From contig LNAC01000032.1 in NCBI GenBank assembly GCA_002007465.1, positions 2,604,286-2,668,285 of the forward strand: a stretch of DNA of 64,000 nucleotides, read 5' to 3'. Positions 42,286 to 53,712 of the stretch are shown here, one piece after another. Origin of the DNA: Ailurus styani (Eukaryota; Chordata; Mammalia; Carnivora; Ailuridae). The position numbers and the translations under genes are program-made. Each line of letters starts with the position of its first letter. Positions within the stretch are counted from its first letter, which is position 1. The notes under the pieces were generated by a model. The model was not told where the DNA came from, ran no database searches, and saw only the letters and a program-made list of their open reading frames with translations.

Positions 42286-42401
42286 AATTTTTTAAAAAAG
42301 ATTTTATTTCTAAGTAATCTCTACACCCAGCATGGGGCTCAGACTTACAACGCCAAGATCAAGAGCTGCATGCTTTACCGACTGTGTCATCCAGGTGCCC
42401 C
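42286..42401 (-). mobile_element. Short CAN-SINE, antisense
   Basis: AAAAAGATTTTATTTCTAAG, 'TAATCTCTACACCCAGCATG' and 'GGGGCTCAGACTTACAACGC', ending 'TGTGTCATCCAGGTGCCCC' (short tRNA-only form). GGATAAACCTTTTTAAA / GGATGAACTATTTTAAA flank it. Confidence 0.8.
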
Positions 42402-43285
42402 TGGATGAACTATTTTAAACATCAAACCATGTAGCTCATCCAGTACTTCTTAGGGTTAAATTCTCCCAATTATATTCAGGACTTTCTTGCCAGAAAAAGG
42501 AATACTTTCTGCCTCACTCTTCCTATTTCAAATGGATGAATAAAATATAATCAGTAGCAGTTAAGGAAGAGAATACTAAAAGATCTTTGGGGTAGGGAGC
42601 GAGGAGAAGGAAAATAAGGAGAGCATTGAGGGAAAAAAATCATTTTTTTTATTGAATCCCCAAGGGTAATTTTACACCGGTGGCTCTCCCACTGAAATCC
42701 TTCTTGCCTTACATGAATTTTGGTCAGAAGTGTTGGTCACAGTATATCTAAAATATCTAAGTACTTACTGTCTTGTTTCCAAGAGTGGTGTTAAATTACT
42801 CTACTTGTGAAACTATAATTGCCCAGCTGGTTTGTAATTCCCCCGGGAGCAGAGGCCACACACTACACCCATCCAGTCAGTGAGCATGAACAGAGAGAGC
42901 AAATGGTTCAAGAAGAGTTTGCAAGATGCTAATGAAAAGAGAGAGTAAAAATGCTCTTTATACTATTTGGATGTCCAACTCCACAAGGCACTTAAAAATT
43001 AACTGCTTCATTTCCTTTATGTTTCTATGATTTACTTCATGTATACTCATTTGAGCACGTTCTATGTATAGCATTAATGGACTTTTTTCTGGACTTTCTG
43101 AGTGTCCACTATGGGAAATTGAGATAATAAATATACTGACGGCAAGCATGAGAATTAGATGAAATAATTAGCACAATGTCTAGCATTTAGTTAAAGCTTG
43201 GTAAGCACAAGCTGTAATTATAAGAATCATCATGGGGGCCTAATAATGCTTTAAACTCTGTAAGTTGGTACTCTTACTACCCTTT

Positions 43286-43497
43286 TATTTTTTTTAATTT
43301 TTTAAAAGATTTTATTTATTTATGACAGAGAAATAGCGAGAGAGGGAACACAAGCACAGGGGAGCTGGAGAGGGAGAAGCAGGCTTCCCGCTGAGCAGGG
43401 AGCCCGACATGGGGTGACATGAGGCTCAATCCCGGGACCCTGGGATCATGACCTGGCCGAAGGCAGACGCTTAACGGCTAAGCCACCTAGGCACCCC
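43286..43497 (-). mobile_element. CAN-SINE, antisense, with target duplication
   Basis: T/A-rich tail, AAGATTTTATTTATTTATGA, GA-rich body, a partial internal duplication 'ACATGGGGTGACATGAGGCT', head complement 'CTAAGCCACCTAGGCACCCC'. CTCTTACTACCCTTT flanks both sides. Confidence 0.92.
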
Positions 43498-43975
43498 TCT
43501 TACTACCCTTTAATTACCCTTTGCAGTTTTTCCTACCCTTTCCAAAATTTGATTGTGAAACTGGACAGAATATTAACTTGTTTTCTATATTCAGCCTTTA
43601 TGACTTGTATGAACAAATAAACTTGCCAGTCTTTAATTTTACCACTTCATTTCTCTCCAGTTGCATGTATATACTATGATTTTCCTACAGAGGGATATAG
43701 GGAGGGAGGTCCCTGAAAAATCTAAATATCAGTGGAAAGCAGGATCTCAAAAGTAATGAAATCCAATTCCCAAAACTTCTTCTTGTTGGGATAAAGTGGT
43801 ACCGGGACCGGAATAATTTTTTTTTAAATTTAATGCCCAAACTGGAAATGCTCCAGGTGTCCTTTAACAAAAGAAAGAAGGATACTGTAGTGTATTTATA
43901 AAAGACTACTACTCAGCAAGACAAAAGGGATTAGTCATGATACACTCCATGATGTTTCCTGAAAAACATTATGCT

Positions 43976-44155
43976 GGAGTGCCTGGGTGGCTCAGTTGTT
44001 AAGCATCTGCCTTTGGCTCAGGTCATGATCTCGGGGTCCTGGGATCGAGCTCCGCATTGGGCTCCCTGCTCAGCAGGGAGCCTGCTTCCCCCTTTTCCTC
44101 TGCCTGCCTTTCTGCCTACTTGTGATCTCTCTCTCTGTCAAATAAAGAAAGAAAA
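43976..44155 (+). mobile_element. CAN-SINE, sense, perfect 15-bp target duplication
   Basis: Head GAGTGCCTGGGTGGCTCAGT, musteloid-like body 'TTTCTGCCTACTTGTGATCT', AAATAAAGAAAGAAAAG tail. The duplication GAAAAACATTATGCT is perfect at 43961-43975 and 44156-44170. Confidence 0.95.
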
Positions 44156-44224
44156 GAAAAACATTATGCTGAGTGAAAAATCCAGACACAAAAGAGTGTG
44201 TCATGGGCCAATATGAAGGTGCAC

Positions 44225-44890
44225 ACATGAGTTGTGTCTTTCCACAGTGTCAGTTTTATTCAGTCATAAAGCAAGGTTGACATAATTATGAAACAGGTGC
44301 AGGATTCCAGACTCAGTGACATTTTACCATGTGATTGAACTTGGCTTCTTACACAGCACATAGAACAGAACTTAAGACAAACCACACAACAAACAGGATA
44401 ACAGAAAGGAGCAGGGAGTTAATGAGCCAAAGTCTGAAGTCAGTCTGTGGGCACACAGTTGAGATAACGACTTGGTCCCGGCCGAGTCTGCTCTGGGAAC
44501 TTCCTGCTTATTATGTCCAAGCAATGAAGGAGATCAGTTGGGCAGAACCTTTGGCGGCAGCTGCTTTTTTCAAGTGGGCAGACATAAAGAGGGTCATGTC
44601 TGAAGAGTCTGACAATATGTTGCAAAAATCCTCCCCTTTTTGATAGGATTTAAACTGTCTAGGGCTTCTGCAGGCCTCTGCTGGTTCTGCTTGTTATTGG
44701 TTCTGGGGTGTCAGCTGATGCTGGTCCCGACACCACATAGCTACAATACCTTTCACTGCTTGTGTTCCCTGCTTGACGCAGACCCCTGCTTGACGCAGAC
44801 CCGTGCTTGACATGAGTGACTCCGTCTTGTTCGCTACGGAGTGCATACTGAATAATTGCATTGAATGAAGTTTTAGCACAAGCATAACTC
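44225..44890 (-). mobile_element. Probable retroviral-type solo LTR inside an old L1
   Basis: A roughly 665-bp foreign block separates two halves of an old L1. Read on the minus strand it has U3-like direct repeats (17-bp unit, two exact copies and a partial third at 44769-44816), a CCAAT sequence, and a poly-A signal AATAAA (TTTATT on + at 44255-44260) close to its 3' end. The edges can be drawn as a short inverted TG...CA pair. The target duplication is not clear, so boundaries are approximate. No viral coding sequence was seen. Confidence 0.45.
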
Positions 44891-45225
44891 ATCTGTGGTG
44901 AAGAAATCAGACCTGGAGGTGGGATTTACCGGGAATGGACATGAGAAATTTTTCTGGGGTGGTAGAAATGTTCTATATCTTGATCGGAGTGTTGGTTACT
45001 TGGGTGTGTACACATTTGTCCATACCAAACTGTGTGTTTCCCTATAGGCAAATTATATCTCAGTAGGACAAATTTTTTTAAAAAAAATCCAGTATCTTGG
45101 GAGGAAAAGGCATGGTGAAGTAAGAAGACTTAGTTACCAACTGTGAGTGCTAGTAACAGGTACATGATACATTGTTGTTATAACAGTGACCAGTGGCTTA
45201 GTGTGTAAGTAAAGAGGAATGGCAG

Positions 45226-45395
45226 AGGAGCACTTGGGTGGCTCATTGGGTTAAGCCTCCGGCTCTTGGTTTCTGTTCAGGTCAGGATCTCTGTGCTCAG
45301 CACAGAGTCTGCTTTTTCCTCTCCCACCACCTCCGTGTGTGTGTGTGTTCGCTCTCTCAAATAAATAAGCAAAATCACAATTAAAAACAAAAGAA
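45226..45395 (+). mobile_element. CAN-SINE, sense, diverged
   Basis: 'GAGCACTTGGGTGGCTCATT' head, 'CCGGCTCTTGGTTTCTGTTC', a (GT)5 stretch in the body and AAATAAATAAGCAAAATC tail. Confidence 0.85.
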
Positions 45396-45982
45396 GATTA
45401 GTAGAAAAGGTGGTTAAAGAGTGACACTCCTTTGAAAAAGTAAATGTTCTCTTTACTTTAGTTAACCTGGCTGTAATTGCTAAGGATTCCTGATACTTGA
45501 TTTTTGTAGGCTGAAGCGTGGACAAAATCCCCGCTGTTCTTTTCTTCTCCCTCATTTACTTCTGTTTATTATGCATCAGTCATTGTGGAAAGCACACAGG
45601 AGCTCTGGCCAAACCTAATTGGTTTGCCATGGACAAGTTGTTAACCTTCTGATTCTTGCTTTCTTTTCCTGGTAAAATGAGGAAGTCTTAAGGTCAGGAC
45701 TCTAAAGATTCCTGCCTTCCCTGACATTCGCCCTCTCGATCAGAATGTCAGGACTTTCAACTTGGCCCTGGTCAGTAATGACACGATTAGTCAATAAAAT
45801 CTGAAAAAAAGTAAAGTGCATTTACAAGGTAAAGTAAAAGCTGTTTGCCTATCAAAACTAAGGATCCTGACTTCCCACTGCAGGTGGCCTGCTTTGCCCT
45901 TCACCTGATACTGAAGCCAAATTTCTAAGGGTCGTGAAGAATCACGATTTAGGTAGGACACTGAAAGTTACCAATTCCTTCT

Positions 45983-46088
45983 AGGGCTCCTGGCTGGCTC
46001 AGTCAGAAGAGCATGCAACTCTTGATCCTGGGGGCATGAGTTTGAGCCTCACATTGGGTGTAGCAATTACTTAAATAAAAGCTTAAAA
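45983..46088 (+). mobile_element. Short CAN-SINE, sense
   Basis: 'GGGCTCCTGGCTGGCTCAGT' head, 'CCTCACATTGGGTGTAGCAA' and 'TTACTTAAATAAAAGCTTAA' tail; tRNA-only form. AAAGTTACCAATTCC / AAAGTTACCTATTCC flank it. Confidence 0.85.
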
Positions 46089-46474
46089 AAAAGTTACCTA
46101 TTCCATCCTTTAGTCAAGAACACACTCACAGCAAACCAGATATTTGAAAGTCAGTCTTTTATTCTGCCTTTAAAAAGAGTAATACATAATTTTTTTAAAG
46201 AAAATTTTGAAAATGCAGGAAACCATAAAGGAGGAAAGAATCACCTTTTAATTTTTTCCACTTGGGTGATTTGCATCATTTCTGTGGGTATATTTCCAGT
46301 CTTTACCCTCCATGTATCTATGAGATTTTAAATCTTTATTAATATTTCTTTTTTAAAATTAATATTTCTATTTAGAGTATCCACACATTTAATTAACATA
46401 TGAATAAATATGTATCATTAACATTTGCCTTTTTTCCCCCACAAATAATTTTTAATTACTATATTCTAGTCCAG

Positions 46475-46870
46475 GGGGGTCAGCGACATTTTCCTGTAAA
46501 GGGCCAACAGTAAGGGGCCTGAGTGGTTCAGTCGGTTAAGAGTCCTTTAGCTTAGGTTATGATCCTGGAGTCCTAGGATTGAGCCCCACATCCGGCTCCC
46601 TGCTTGGCAGTGAGTCTGCTTCTCCCTCTGCCTGCTCCCCTTGCTTGTGCTCTCTCTCTCTCTCGTTCTATCTTAAATTTTAAAAAAAGGGCCAAATAGT
46701 AAATATTTGGGGTTTTGCAACGCACATGGTCTCTGCGGCAACTACACGACCCCATCCCGGGAATGGGACAGCAGCCGTAGACAATACGTGGAGGGAGGGG
46801 CATGGCTGTATTTCAATGACACTTTACTTATTAAAAAAAGAAAAAACAATAGCAGCTGGCCATTAACTGC
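46475..46870. repeat. hAT-like nonautonomous DNA-transposon remnant, split by a SINE
   Basis: 'CAGGGGGGTCAGCGACATTT' end, 'TGTAAAGGGCCAACAGTAA' before and 'ATTTGGGGTTTTGCAACGC' after the SINE, then 'GCAGCCGTAGACAATACGTG' and 'GGCATGGCTGTATTTCAATG'. Same family as 30632-30868, opposite orientation. Confidence 0.6.
46514..46688 (+). mobile_element. CAN-SINE, sense
   Basis: Head 'GGGGCCTGAGTGGTTCAGTC' through A-rich tail. Flanked by GGGCCAACAGTAA (46501-46513) and GGGCCAAATAGTAA (46689-46702); inserted into a hAT-like repeat. Confidence 0.9.
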
Positions 46871-47084
46871 TGACCTCTAGATTAAAAAGAAATCCATCAT
46901 TTCGGAATATCTTGAAATTTATCTGACCAACATGCTGTTGTGGACACATAGTCTATGTCAAGGTTTGTTCAGTTTTGTTTTGTATTGCTTGCCATTGGGA
47001 ACAAAACTGATACATACATCTTTATTTCAGTAGGATAAACATTGAGAAATAGAACTGGTACTAAGGCCGTTGCTACATAAAACA

Positions 47085-47088
<4 letters not shown>

Positions 47089-47142
<54 letters not shown>
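47089..47142 (+). repeat. (AC)27 microsatellite
   Basis: Uninterrupted AC dinucleotides; a likely polymorphic marker. A short imperfect (GT)n followed by G7 lies at 47576-47598. Confidence 0.97.
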
Positions 47143-47145
<3 letters not shown>

Positions 47146-47364
47146 CTTTCTCCTCGCAGAGATAACCTGTTAAGTGTGAGGTACATTCTTTCAGATTGTT
47201 TACCTGCTATGGGTCCCCCTCCCCCATCAATGTCATCACCCTATGCTTTTGGTTCCCTAACCTGCCCTTTTCACATGACAGTGTATTTTGAGGATCTTGC
47301 CATGTTAGCGAGTATTGATTTACCTCATCCTTTTTAAACAGCTGTTGGGTATTTTATTAAATGG

Positions 47365-47720
47365 ATTTATTCTCTCAATAAATATTCACGGAGCACTGAG
47401 CATTATATATTTTTCTCAGCACTGAGAATACCATGTGAACAAAACGAAGTGCTTGCCCCTCAAGGAACTTACTTTCTCGTGGAAGAAGACAGAAGAAAGA
47501 GGAACAAGTGTATAGTGTCTGTTGGTGACAAATACCACGGAGGAGATAAGGCACATTGGAATCGCTATCTTTGTGCATGTGTGTGTGTGTGTGGGGGGGT
47601 GTTGTTTCAAATGAGGGACACAGGGAAATCTCTTTTGCACCTGATGAAAGGCTTGTGGGTACTTGGGGAAAGAACATGCCAGACAGAGGAAGCAGCAAGT
47701 GCAAAGCCCTGAAGATGAAG
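47365..47720 (+). repeat. L2-like LINE fragment
   Basis: 'TCAATAAATATTCACGGAGC', 'GTGAACAAAACGAAGTGCTT', 'CCTCAAGGAACTTACTTTCT' and 'AGCAGCAAGTGCAAAGCCCT' are in the order of a common old LINE 3' end. Open frames here are chance. Confidence 0.45.
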
Positions 47721-47843
47721 TATGCTGGTAAGCTCCATCTCTAGGCAATCCCTGGATCTCTGAAAAGAGAGTTTCTAAGAGAAAGCTATCTCCTCCTCTC
47801 CAAGCTCTATAATATGTGTAAGATAATACAAAATGCAACAGAA

Positions 47844-47935
47844 TCTTCCCCCTTCCTCCTCCTCCTCCCCTTCTTCTTCTTCTTCTTCTCCTTCTCCTTC
47901 TTCTTCTTTCTCCTCCTCCTCCTCCTCTTTCTTTT
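47844..47935 (+). repeat. 92-nt uninterrupted polypyrimidine tract (CCT/CTT)n
   Basis: Only C and T for 92 positions, in blocks of CCT and CTT triplets. It abuts an antisense CAN-SINE and probably grew from the SINE's CT/GA-rich part or A tail. Mirror-like segments make triplex (H-DNA) formation plausible. Confidence 0.95.
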
Positions 47936-48099
47936 AGAGAGGGGGCTGATGGGCAGAGGGGAGGGAGAGAGAGAATCTTAAGCAGGCCCCATGCACAGCA
48001 TGGAGCCCAATGTGGTGCTCAGTCTCATAACCCTGAGATCATGATCTGAGCTGAAATCAAGAATTGGACGCTTGAGCAACTGAGTCACACAGGTGCCCC
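47936..48099 (-). mobile_element. CAN-SINE, antisense
   Basis: GA-rich body, 'TTAAGCAGGCCCCATGCACA', 'AACCCTGAGATCATGATCTG' and head complement 'CTGAGTCACACAGGTGCCCC'. Its tail side is replaced by the long polypyrimidine tract. Confidence 0.88.
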
Positions 48100-48630
48100 A
48101 GGATCTTTGTTCCTAAATAGCTATTTATTCCACTCCTGTATATCTTCTAAGTATTGACGTTTGTATGAATTGGTCTCTCCCACGTAGGTAAATGCCCAGT
48201 AATATATATAATTTATATATATTTTTAGACAGGTCTATATATGAAGTCTAGAAGTTGTTACAAAACTTATTTTCCTCCTTGAGTCTCCTATCAAGTCTAT
48301 ATTTGAGTCCCTTCTCTCTGTTGTCCTTCTGTCTTCACCTCCTATTTATGCCTGATCCTTCTGCAGTGTCCTGGCTTTTTCCTTTTAGCTTGAACATGGG
48401 ATTTCCATCAAGTGGTTCCATTCAGTTTTCTCCCCACGGGAGCTGTGTATGGGTCTTACAGCTCCAAGATAACAGAGATGAAGGAAAATAATCATTTCCA
48501 GTACAAGCTCAGAATTAAGTACGAAAAGGACAAATCTCTCTTTTGGTTGACTGCATTTTTTATTAACATATAATGTATTATTTATTTCAGAGGTATAGAT
48601 TGGTTGATTGCATTTAAAAAACTTTTTCAG

Positions 48631-48842
48631 GGCGCCTGGGTGGCTCAGTGGGTTAAAGCTGCTGCCTTCGGCTCAGGTCATGATCCCAGGGTCCTGGGAT
48701 CGAGCCCTGCGTGGGGCTGCCTCCTCAGCAGGGAGCCTGCTTCCTCCTCTTTCTCTCTCTCTGCCTACCTCTCTGCCTACTTGTAATCTCTCTCTCTGTG
48801 TCAGATAAATAAATAAAAATCTTAAAAAAAATTTTAAAAAGT
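48631..48842 (+). mobile_element. CAN-SINE, sense, musteloid-like form
   Basis: Head GGCGCCTGGGTGGCTCAGTG, body 'CCTCTCTGCCTACTTGTAAT', tail AAATAAATAAAAATC. AAAAAACTTTTTCAG / AAAAATTTTTTTCAG flank it. Confidence 0.93.
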
Positions 48843-49225
48843 AAAAATTTTTTTCAGACTTGTTAATTTTTTAATTCCAGTTAGTTAACATACAGTATTA
48901 TGTTATTAGTTTCAGGTGTGCAATATAGTGATTCAACAATTCCATACATCACCCTGTGCTCATCACAAGTGCATTCTTTAATCCCAATCACCTATTTAAC
49001 CTATCCCAGACCCCACCCACTCCAGGAATCATGAGTTTGACTTCTATAAGAGTCCTTTTCTTAGTTTGTCTCTCCCTATTCCTTTTGCTTGTTTTGTTTC
49101 TTAAATTCCACACGAGTGAAATCATATGGTATTTGTTTTTCTCTGACAAACAAGCTTTGCTTAGAATTATATTCTCTAGGTCCATTTATGTCATCGCGAA
49201 TGGCAAGATTTCATTCTTTTTTATT

Positions 49226-49230
<5 letters not shown>

Positions 49231-49264
<34 letters not shown>
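49231..49264 (+). repeat. (GT)17 microsatellite inside L1
   Basis: Uninterrupted GT, at the site where L1 3' UTRs often carry an expandable dinucleotide stretch. A related (AC)18 is at 49783-49818. Confidence 0.95.
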
Positions 49265-49266
<2 letters not shown>

Positions 49267-49778
49267 CACATCTTCTTTATCCATTCGTCAATTGATGGAC
49301 TCTTGGGCTGCTTCCATAATTTGGCATTGTAAATAATGCTGCTATAAATATATGGATGTATGTACCCTTTGAATTAATGTTCTTGTATTCTTTGGGTAAA
49401 TATCCAGTAGTGCAATTGCTGCATTGTAGGGTAGTTCTATTTTTAAATTTTGAGGAGTCTCCATACTGTTTTCCACAGTGGCTGCACCAGTTTGCATTCC
49501 CACCAGCAGTGTACTAGGGTTCCTTTTTCTCCATATACTTGCCAACACCTGTTGTTTCTTGTGTTGTTGATTTTAGCCATTCTGACAGGTATGAGATGAT
49601 ATTTCCTTGTAGTTTTGATTTGCATTTCCCCAATGGTAAGTGATGAACATATTTTCATGTGTCTGTTGGCCATCTGGATGTCTCCTTTGGAGAAATGTTT
49701 ATTCTTGTCTTTTGCTCATGTTTTAATTGGATTATTTGGGTTTTGGTATGGAGTTGCATACATTCTTTAATATTTACG

Positions 49779-49782
<4 letters not shown>

Positions 49783-49818
<36 letters not shown>
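49783..49818 (+). repeat. (AC)18 microsatellite inside L1
   Basis: Uninterrupted AC dinucleotides within the antisense L1. Confidence 0.95.
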
Positions 49819-49821
<3 letters not shown>

Positions 49822-50845
49822 TTATAGGGTATTTCATTTGCAAATACCCTCTCCCATTCTGCGGGTTGCCTTTTAGTTTTGTTGATTGTTTCCTTTTCTG
49901 GGCAGAAGCTTTCTATTTTGCTGAAGTCCCAAAAGTTTATTTTTGCTTTTGTTCCCCTTGTCTCAGGAGACATATTCTAGAAAAAAGTTACTATAGCCAA
50001 TGTCAAAAAAGGTTACTGCCTGTGTTCTAGGATTTTTATGGTTTCAGGTCTCACATTTAGGTCTTTAATCCATTTTTAATTTATTTTTGTGTATGGTATA
50101 AGAAAGTGGTCTAGTTTCTTTTTTTATCTTGTTGTCCAGGTTTCCCAATATGATTTGTTGAATAGTCTTTGTGTGTGTGTGTGGAATCTTTAGTTTTCTA
50201 CATATAAGGCCGTATTACTTGTAAACATAATTAATTTTACTTCTCCCTTTCCAATTTGGATGCTTTTTCTTTCTTTTTCTTGCCTAACTGTTCTGGCTAG
50301 AAGCTCCAACACTATTATTGAGTAGAAGTGGCAAGACTGGGCATCTTTGTCTTCTTTCTGATCTTAGAGGAAAAACACCACATATGGTGTTAGCTGTGAG
50401 GCTTTCATATATGGACTTTATTATGTTGAGGTAGTTTCCTTTCATTCCTAGTTTGCTGAGTGTTTTTATCTTGAAAGGGTGTTGAATTTTGTCAAATGCT
50501 TTTTCTGCATCATTTGAAAGAATTGGTTTGGTTTTTTTTCCTCCTTCATTCTGTTAATGTAGCATGTTGATTTTCACGTTAAATAACTCTTGCATTCTAG
50601 GACTAAGTCCCTCTTGGTTACGGTGTATAATCCTTTTAATATGCTGCCAAATTCAGTTTTGCTAGTATTTTGTTGGTTTTTTTGTGTGTCAGTATTAATA
50701 AGGAATGTGGGTCTGAAGTTTTCTTTTCTTGTAGTGTTTTTGTCTGGATTTACTGTCACAGTCATTCTGGCCTCATAGAATAAGTTAGGAAGTGTTCCCT
50801 TCTCTTCAGTTTGCTGGAAGAGCTTGAGAAAGGTTGGTGTTGATT

Positions 50846-51024
50846 TATTTATTTTTATATTTTTATTATTATTATTATTTAGACAGAGAGAAAGGTGGGG
50901 AAGAGGCAGAGGGAGAGAGAGAATACCAGTCCCAATGTGGGGCTCGATCTCACAACCCTGAGACCATGACCTGAACCAAAATCAAGAGTCAGATTCTTAA
51001 CCAACTGAGCCACCCAGGCACCCC
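50846..51024 (-). mobile_element. CAN-SINE, antisense
   Basis: (TTA/TTTTA)-rich tail, GA-rich body, head complement 'CAACTGAGCCACCCAGGCAC'. It interrupts L1 ORF2. Confidence 0.9.
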
Positions 51025-52539
51025 TCATGTTAATTCTTTAAATAACTGGTAGAATTCACTAAGGAAGCCATCTGGTCCAGGGCTCTTCTTTGTTGGAAGG
51101 TTTTTGACTACTGATTCAGTCTCCTTATTAGTTATACGTCTATTCAGATACTTTATGTCTTCATGATTAATCACTTGTTGGTTTGTTTCTAGAAATTTGT
51201 CCATTTCATATAGGTTATCAATTTGCATTTACTCATAGCACTGTTATAAACTTTATTTTTGTAAAATCACTAGTAATGTTCCCACTTTCACTCTTAGTAA
51301 TCTGAGCCTTCTCGCTCTTTTTCATAGTAATTCCAGTGATACGTTTATCAATTCTGTTGCTCTTTTCAAAGAACCAACTTTTGGTTCTGTTGATTTCTCT
51401 GTTGCTTTTCTATTCTTGCCTCTGCCCCACTCCTTATTTCCTTCCACCTGCTGGCTGTGAATTGAGTTTGCTCTTCTTCCTCTAGTTCTTTAAGGTCTAC
51501 AGTTAGGTTATTGATTTAAGATCTTTCTTTTATACTGCATGCATTTACAGCTACAAATTTCCCTCTTTCACTATATCGCATAATTTCTGATATGCTGTGT
51601 TTTCACTATCATTTGTTACAAGGTATTTTCAAATTTCCCTTGTGATTTCTTTTTTGACCCATTGGTTAAGAATGTCTTGGAACACTGAAAAAAAGAAAAT
51701 AAATTTCTTATGTAATAGTTAAGGAAAAAAAAATGTCCTGGTTGGTTTCCATATTGTGAATTTTTATGTTTAAGCAATTTCATTTTAAATAGCTCCAACA
51801 GTGGATTTCTTATTTCTCTTGGGAAGGTTGTTGATAGCAAAACAGGCTTTAATGACTTTTTCTGCTTTTGAGTTTAACTCTCTTTAATATAACTTAATCT
51901 CAAGGCCATTTGGGAACTGCCCAAATTCTGGTGTTCTCCCCAGTATATAGGCAGGTCACGTAGAAGTCAGCTCTCTACATTAGTTATTGGTGAAATCTAG
52001 TAACTTTGTTGGCAGCACAACATTGTACCAAACGTTGATCCTACTGTGATGAACTAGCTGTAGCTTCACATGACTGAGATAAAATGATCACTTTCAATTT
52101 CATGGTCAGGACAGTAGGGCTAGCATGAGCCATGGATTATTTTATTGAATGAATTATTTTTATTAGAAAATCAGAAAAGTAATTATTTTTCCTAATAAAA
52201 AATAACTCCACACTAGCAATTCACCACTCACTTTTTTTTCTGGATGTTTCTGGCGAGATAGAAACAATTCATGTGTCTGATTAGTGTACAAAATGTGGGG
52301 AAGGCAGACAGAGTGGGCCCTTTGGAAATAAACTCAAACACCTGGCATGTTCTCAACTGAAATCCAAAAGCTTGCATAACCGCAAGTATTTGTATTTCGT
52401 ATGAAGTAGAAAATGTTTCATTTTTAAGTTCTACAATTTAAAGAACCCTCATATTTATAATACAATTAAAAATATTTTAAAATTCCATGAATTATATTTT
52501 CCAATTAGACTTTATTGTATATTAATGTGAGTCAAGTCT

Positions 52540-52705
52540 CAAGTGCTTTATTATATATGTTACCTCTAGTCCTCACTGTGACATTAGGAGATTAAGTTTC
52601 TTTACTGTTATTTTATAGAGGAGACGCGATGTTCCAGAAAGATAAAGTAACTTGCCCAAGATTAGATGACTAGGAAGCAACTGCCTTAGGAATCAAACAC
52701 AGGGG
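52540..52705 (+). repeat. MIR SINE
   Basis: 'TAGTCCTCACTGTGACATTA', 'TTATTTTATAGAGGAGACGC' and 'AAAGTAACTTGCCCAAGATT' follow the MIR core order; diverged. Confidence 0.7.
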
Positions 52706-53239
52706 TCAAGTCCAATGTCTTTGGATTTTCCACTTCAATCTTTATTTTTCAATCCATATTTTTGACCAAAATATTACAAAATACATATGCTATGATGGCT
52801 ACTGAAACAATTTCAAGTTATAAGCATTTGGTGGTTTGGCAAATATCCCTATTTTTTTAATAGCAAATTATCTGGTGGCATGATGCGCAATTTCCTTTTC
52901 ACTGAATTGTCAGTTCTGTTAGTTCAAATACACATGAAGACATTTTAAAAAATTCTTTCAACGAGTATTTGCTGACTATCTTATATGTGATAAGAACTTT
53001 GATACTGAAATGAATACTAAGACTCCCTCCTTTTAAGGAACTTTAATTTGGTATGGGAATGGGATTTATTTAAAAACAACCACCTTATAGTAGTGATTTG
53101 AGCAATTAGCTTGTATGTGCATTTTAGGGGGGAATTCAGAGAACATGAAGAAAAAGCTGACATTTCAGGCAGGCAAGACCTGGATAAACATTAATTTCAT
53201 TGCTGGAATCATGATGCCTAAAACACTTGTTAACTGAAT

Positions 53240-53420
53240 ATAGTTAACACTTACTAAATGTGTATACTTGCTACCTTTCATTTAGTCGTTCCAACAGCAC
53301 TATGAGACATGGACTCTATTATTTTCATCCTACAGATAGAGACCGAAGCACAGAGGTTATGCAACCTGTTGAACATCTAACACACAGCCAGTTCTGGGAC
53401 TTGAACCCGGGCAGCACAGG
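53240..53420 (+). repeat. MIR SINE
   Basis: 'GTTAACACTTACTAAATGTG', 'GACTCTATTATTTTCATCCT', 'ACAGATAGAGACCGAAGCAC' and 'CACACAGCCAGTTCTGGGAC' match MIR order. Confidence 0.75.
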
Positions 53421-53576
53421 GCCACTGTGGCAGGCTGCCTTCTGTGGGAGGTGGCGGATTTTCTGGGCGGGGGAGCACATTGTGCAGCAGGACCGAGCAC
53501 TGCCCTACAGAGGTTGGGGATGACCGGAGGAGCAGCCCGACCAGGTGGAAGGCACTGTTGGTTGAAAACTGTGGGA

Positions 53577-53712
53577 GGGATGCCTGCATGGCTCAGGTCA
53601 TGATCTCAGTGTTCTGGGATCGAGCCCTGCCTTGGGCTTCCCGCTCAGTGGGAAGCCTGCTTCTCCCTATGCTGGTACTTTCTCTCTCTGAAAAATAAAT
53701 AAATAAAATCTT
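53577..53712 (+). mobile_element. CAN-SINE with an internal deletion
   Basis: The head 'GGGATGCCTGCATGGCTCAG' runs straight into 'GTCATGATCTCAGTGTTCTG', skipping the usual 25-30 bp between the two GGCTCAG copies of the SINE. The body continues to AAATAAATAAATAAAATC. Confidence 0.85.

Larger units (their letters stand above)
43830..45090 (+). mobile_element. Old L1 3' region (sense), interrupted twice
   Basis: Sense L1M-like: 'TGCTCCAGGTGTCCTTTAAC', 'AAAAACATTATGCTGAGTGA', then after a SINE and an LTR-like insertion 'TGGTGAAGAAATCAGACCTG', 'GGGTGGTAGAAATGTTCTAT' and 'GTTGGTTACTTGGGTGTGTA'. The two outer halves read continuously only if the insertions are removed. Confidence 0.7.
48860..51830 (-). 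mobile_element. Long decayed L1 (antisense), about 3 kb
   Basis: Antisense L1 from its 3' UTR ('CCCTGTGCTCATCACAAGTG') through ORF2. Translated remnants on the minus strand include [56 protein letters not shown] and [14 protein letters not shown], in broken frames. A (GT)n at 49231-49264, an (AC)n at 49783-49818 and a SINE at about 50846-51024 lie within. Largest L1 in the window; inactive. Confidence 0.88.
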
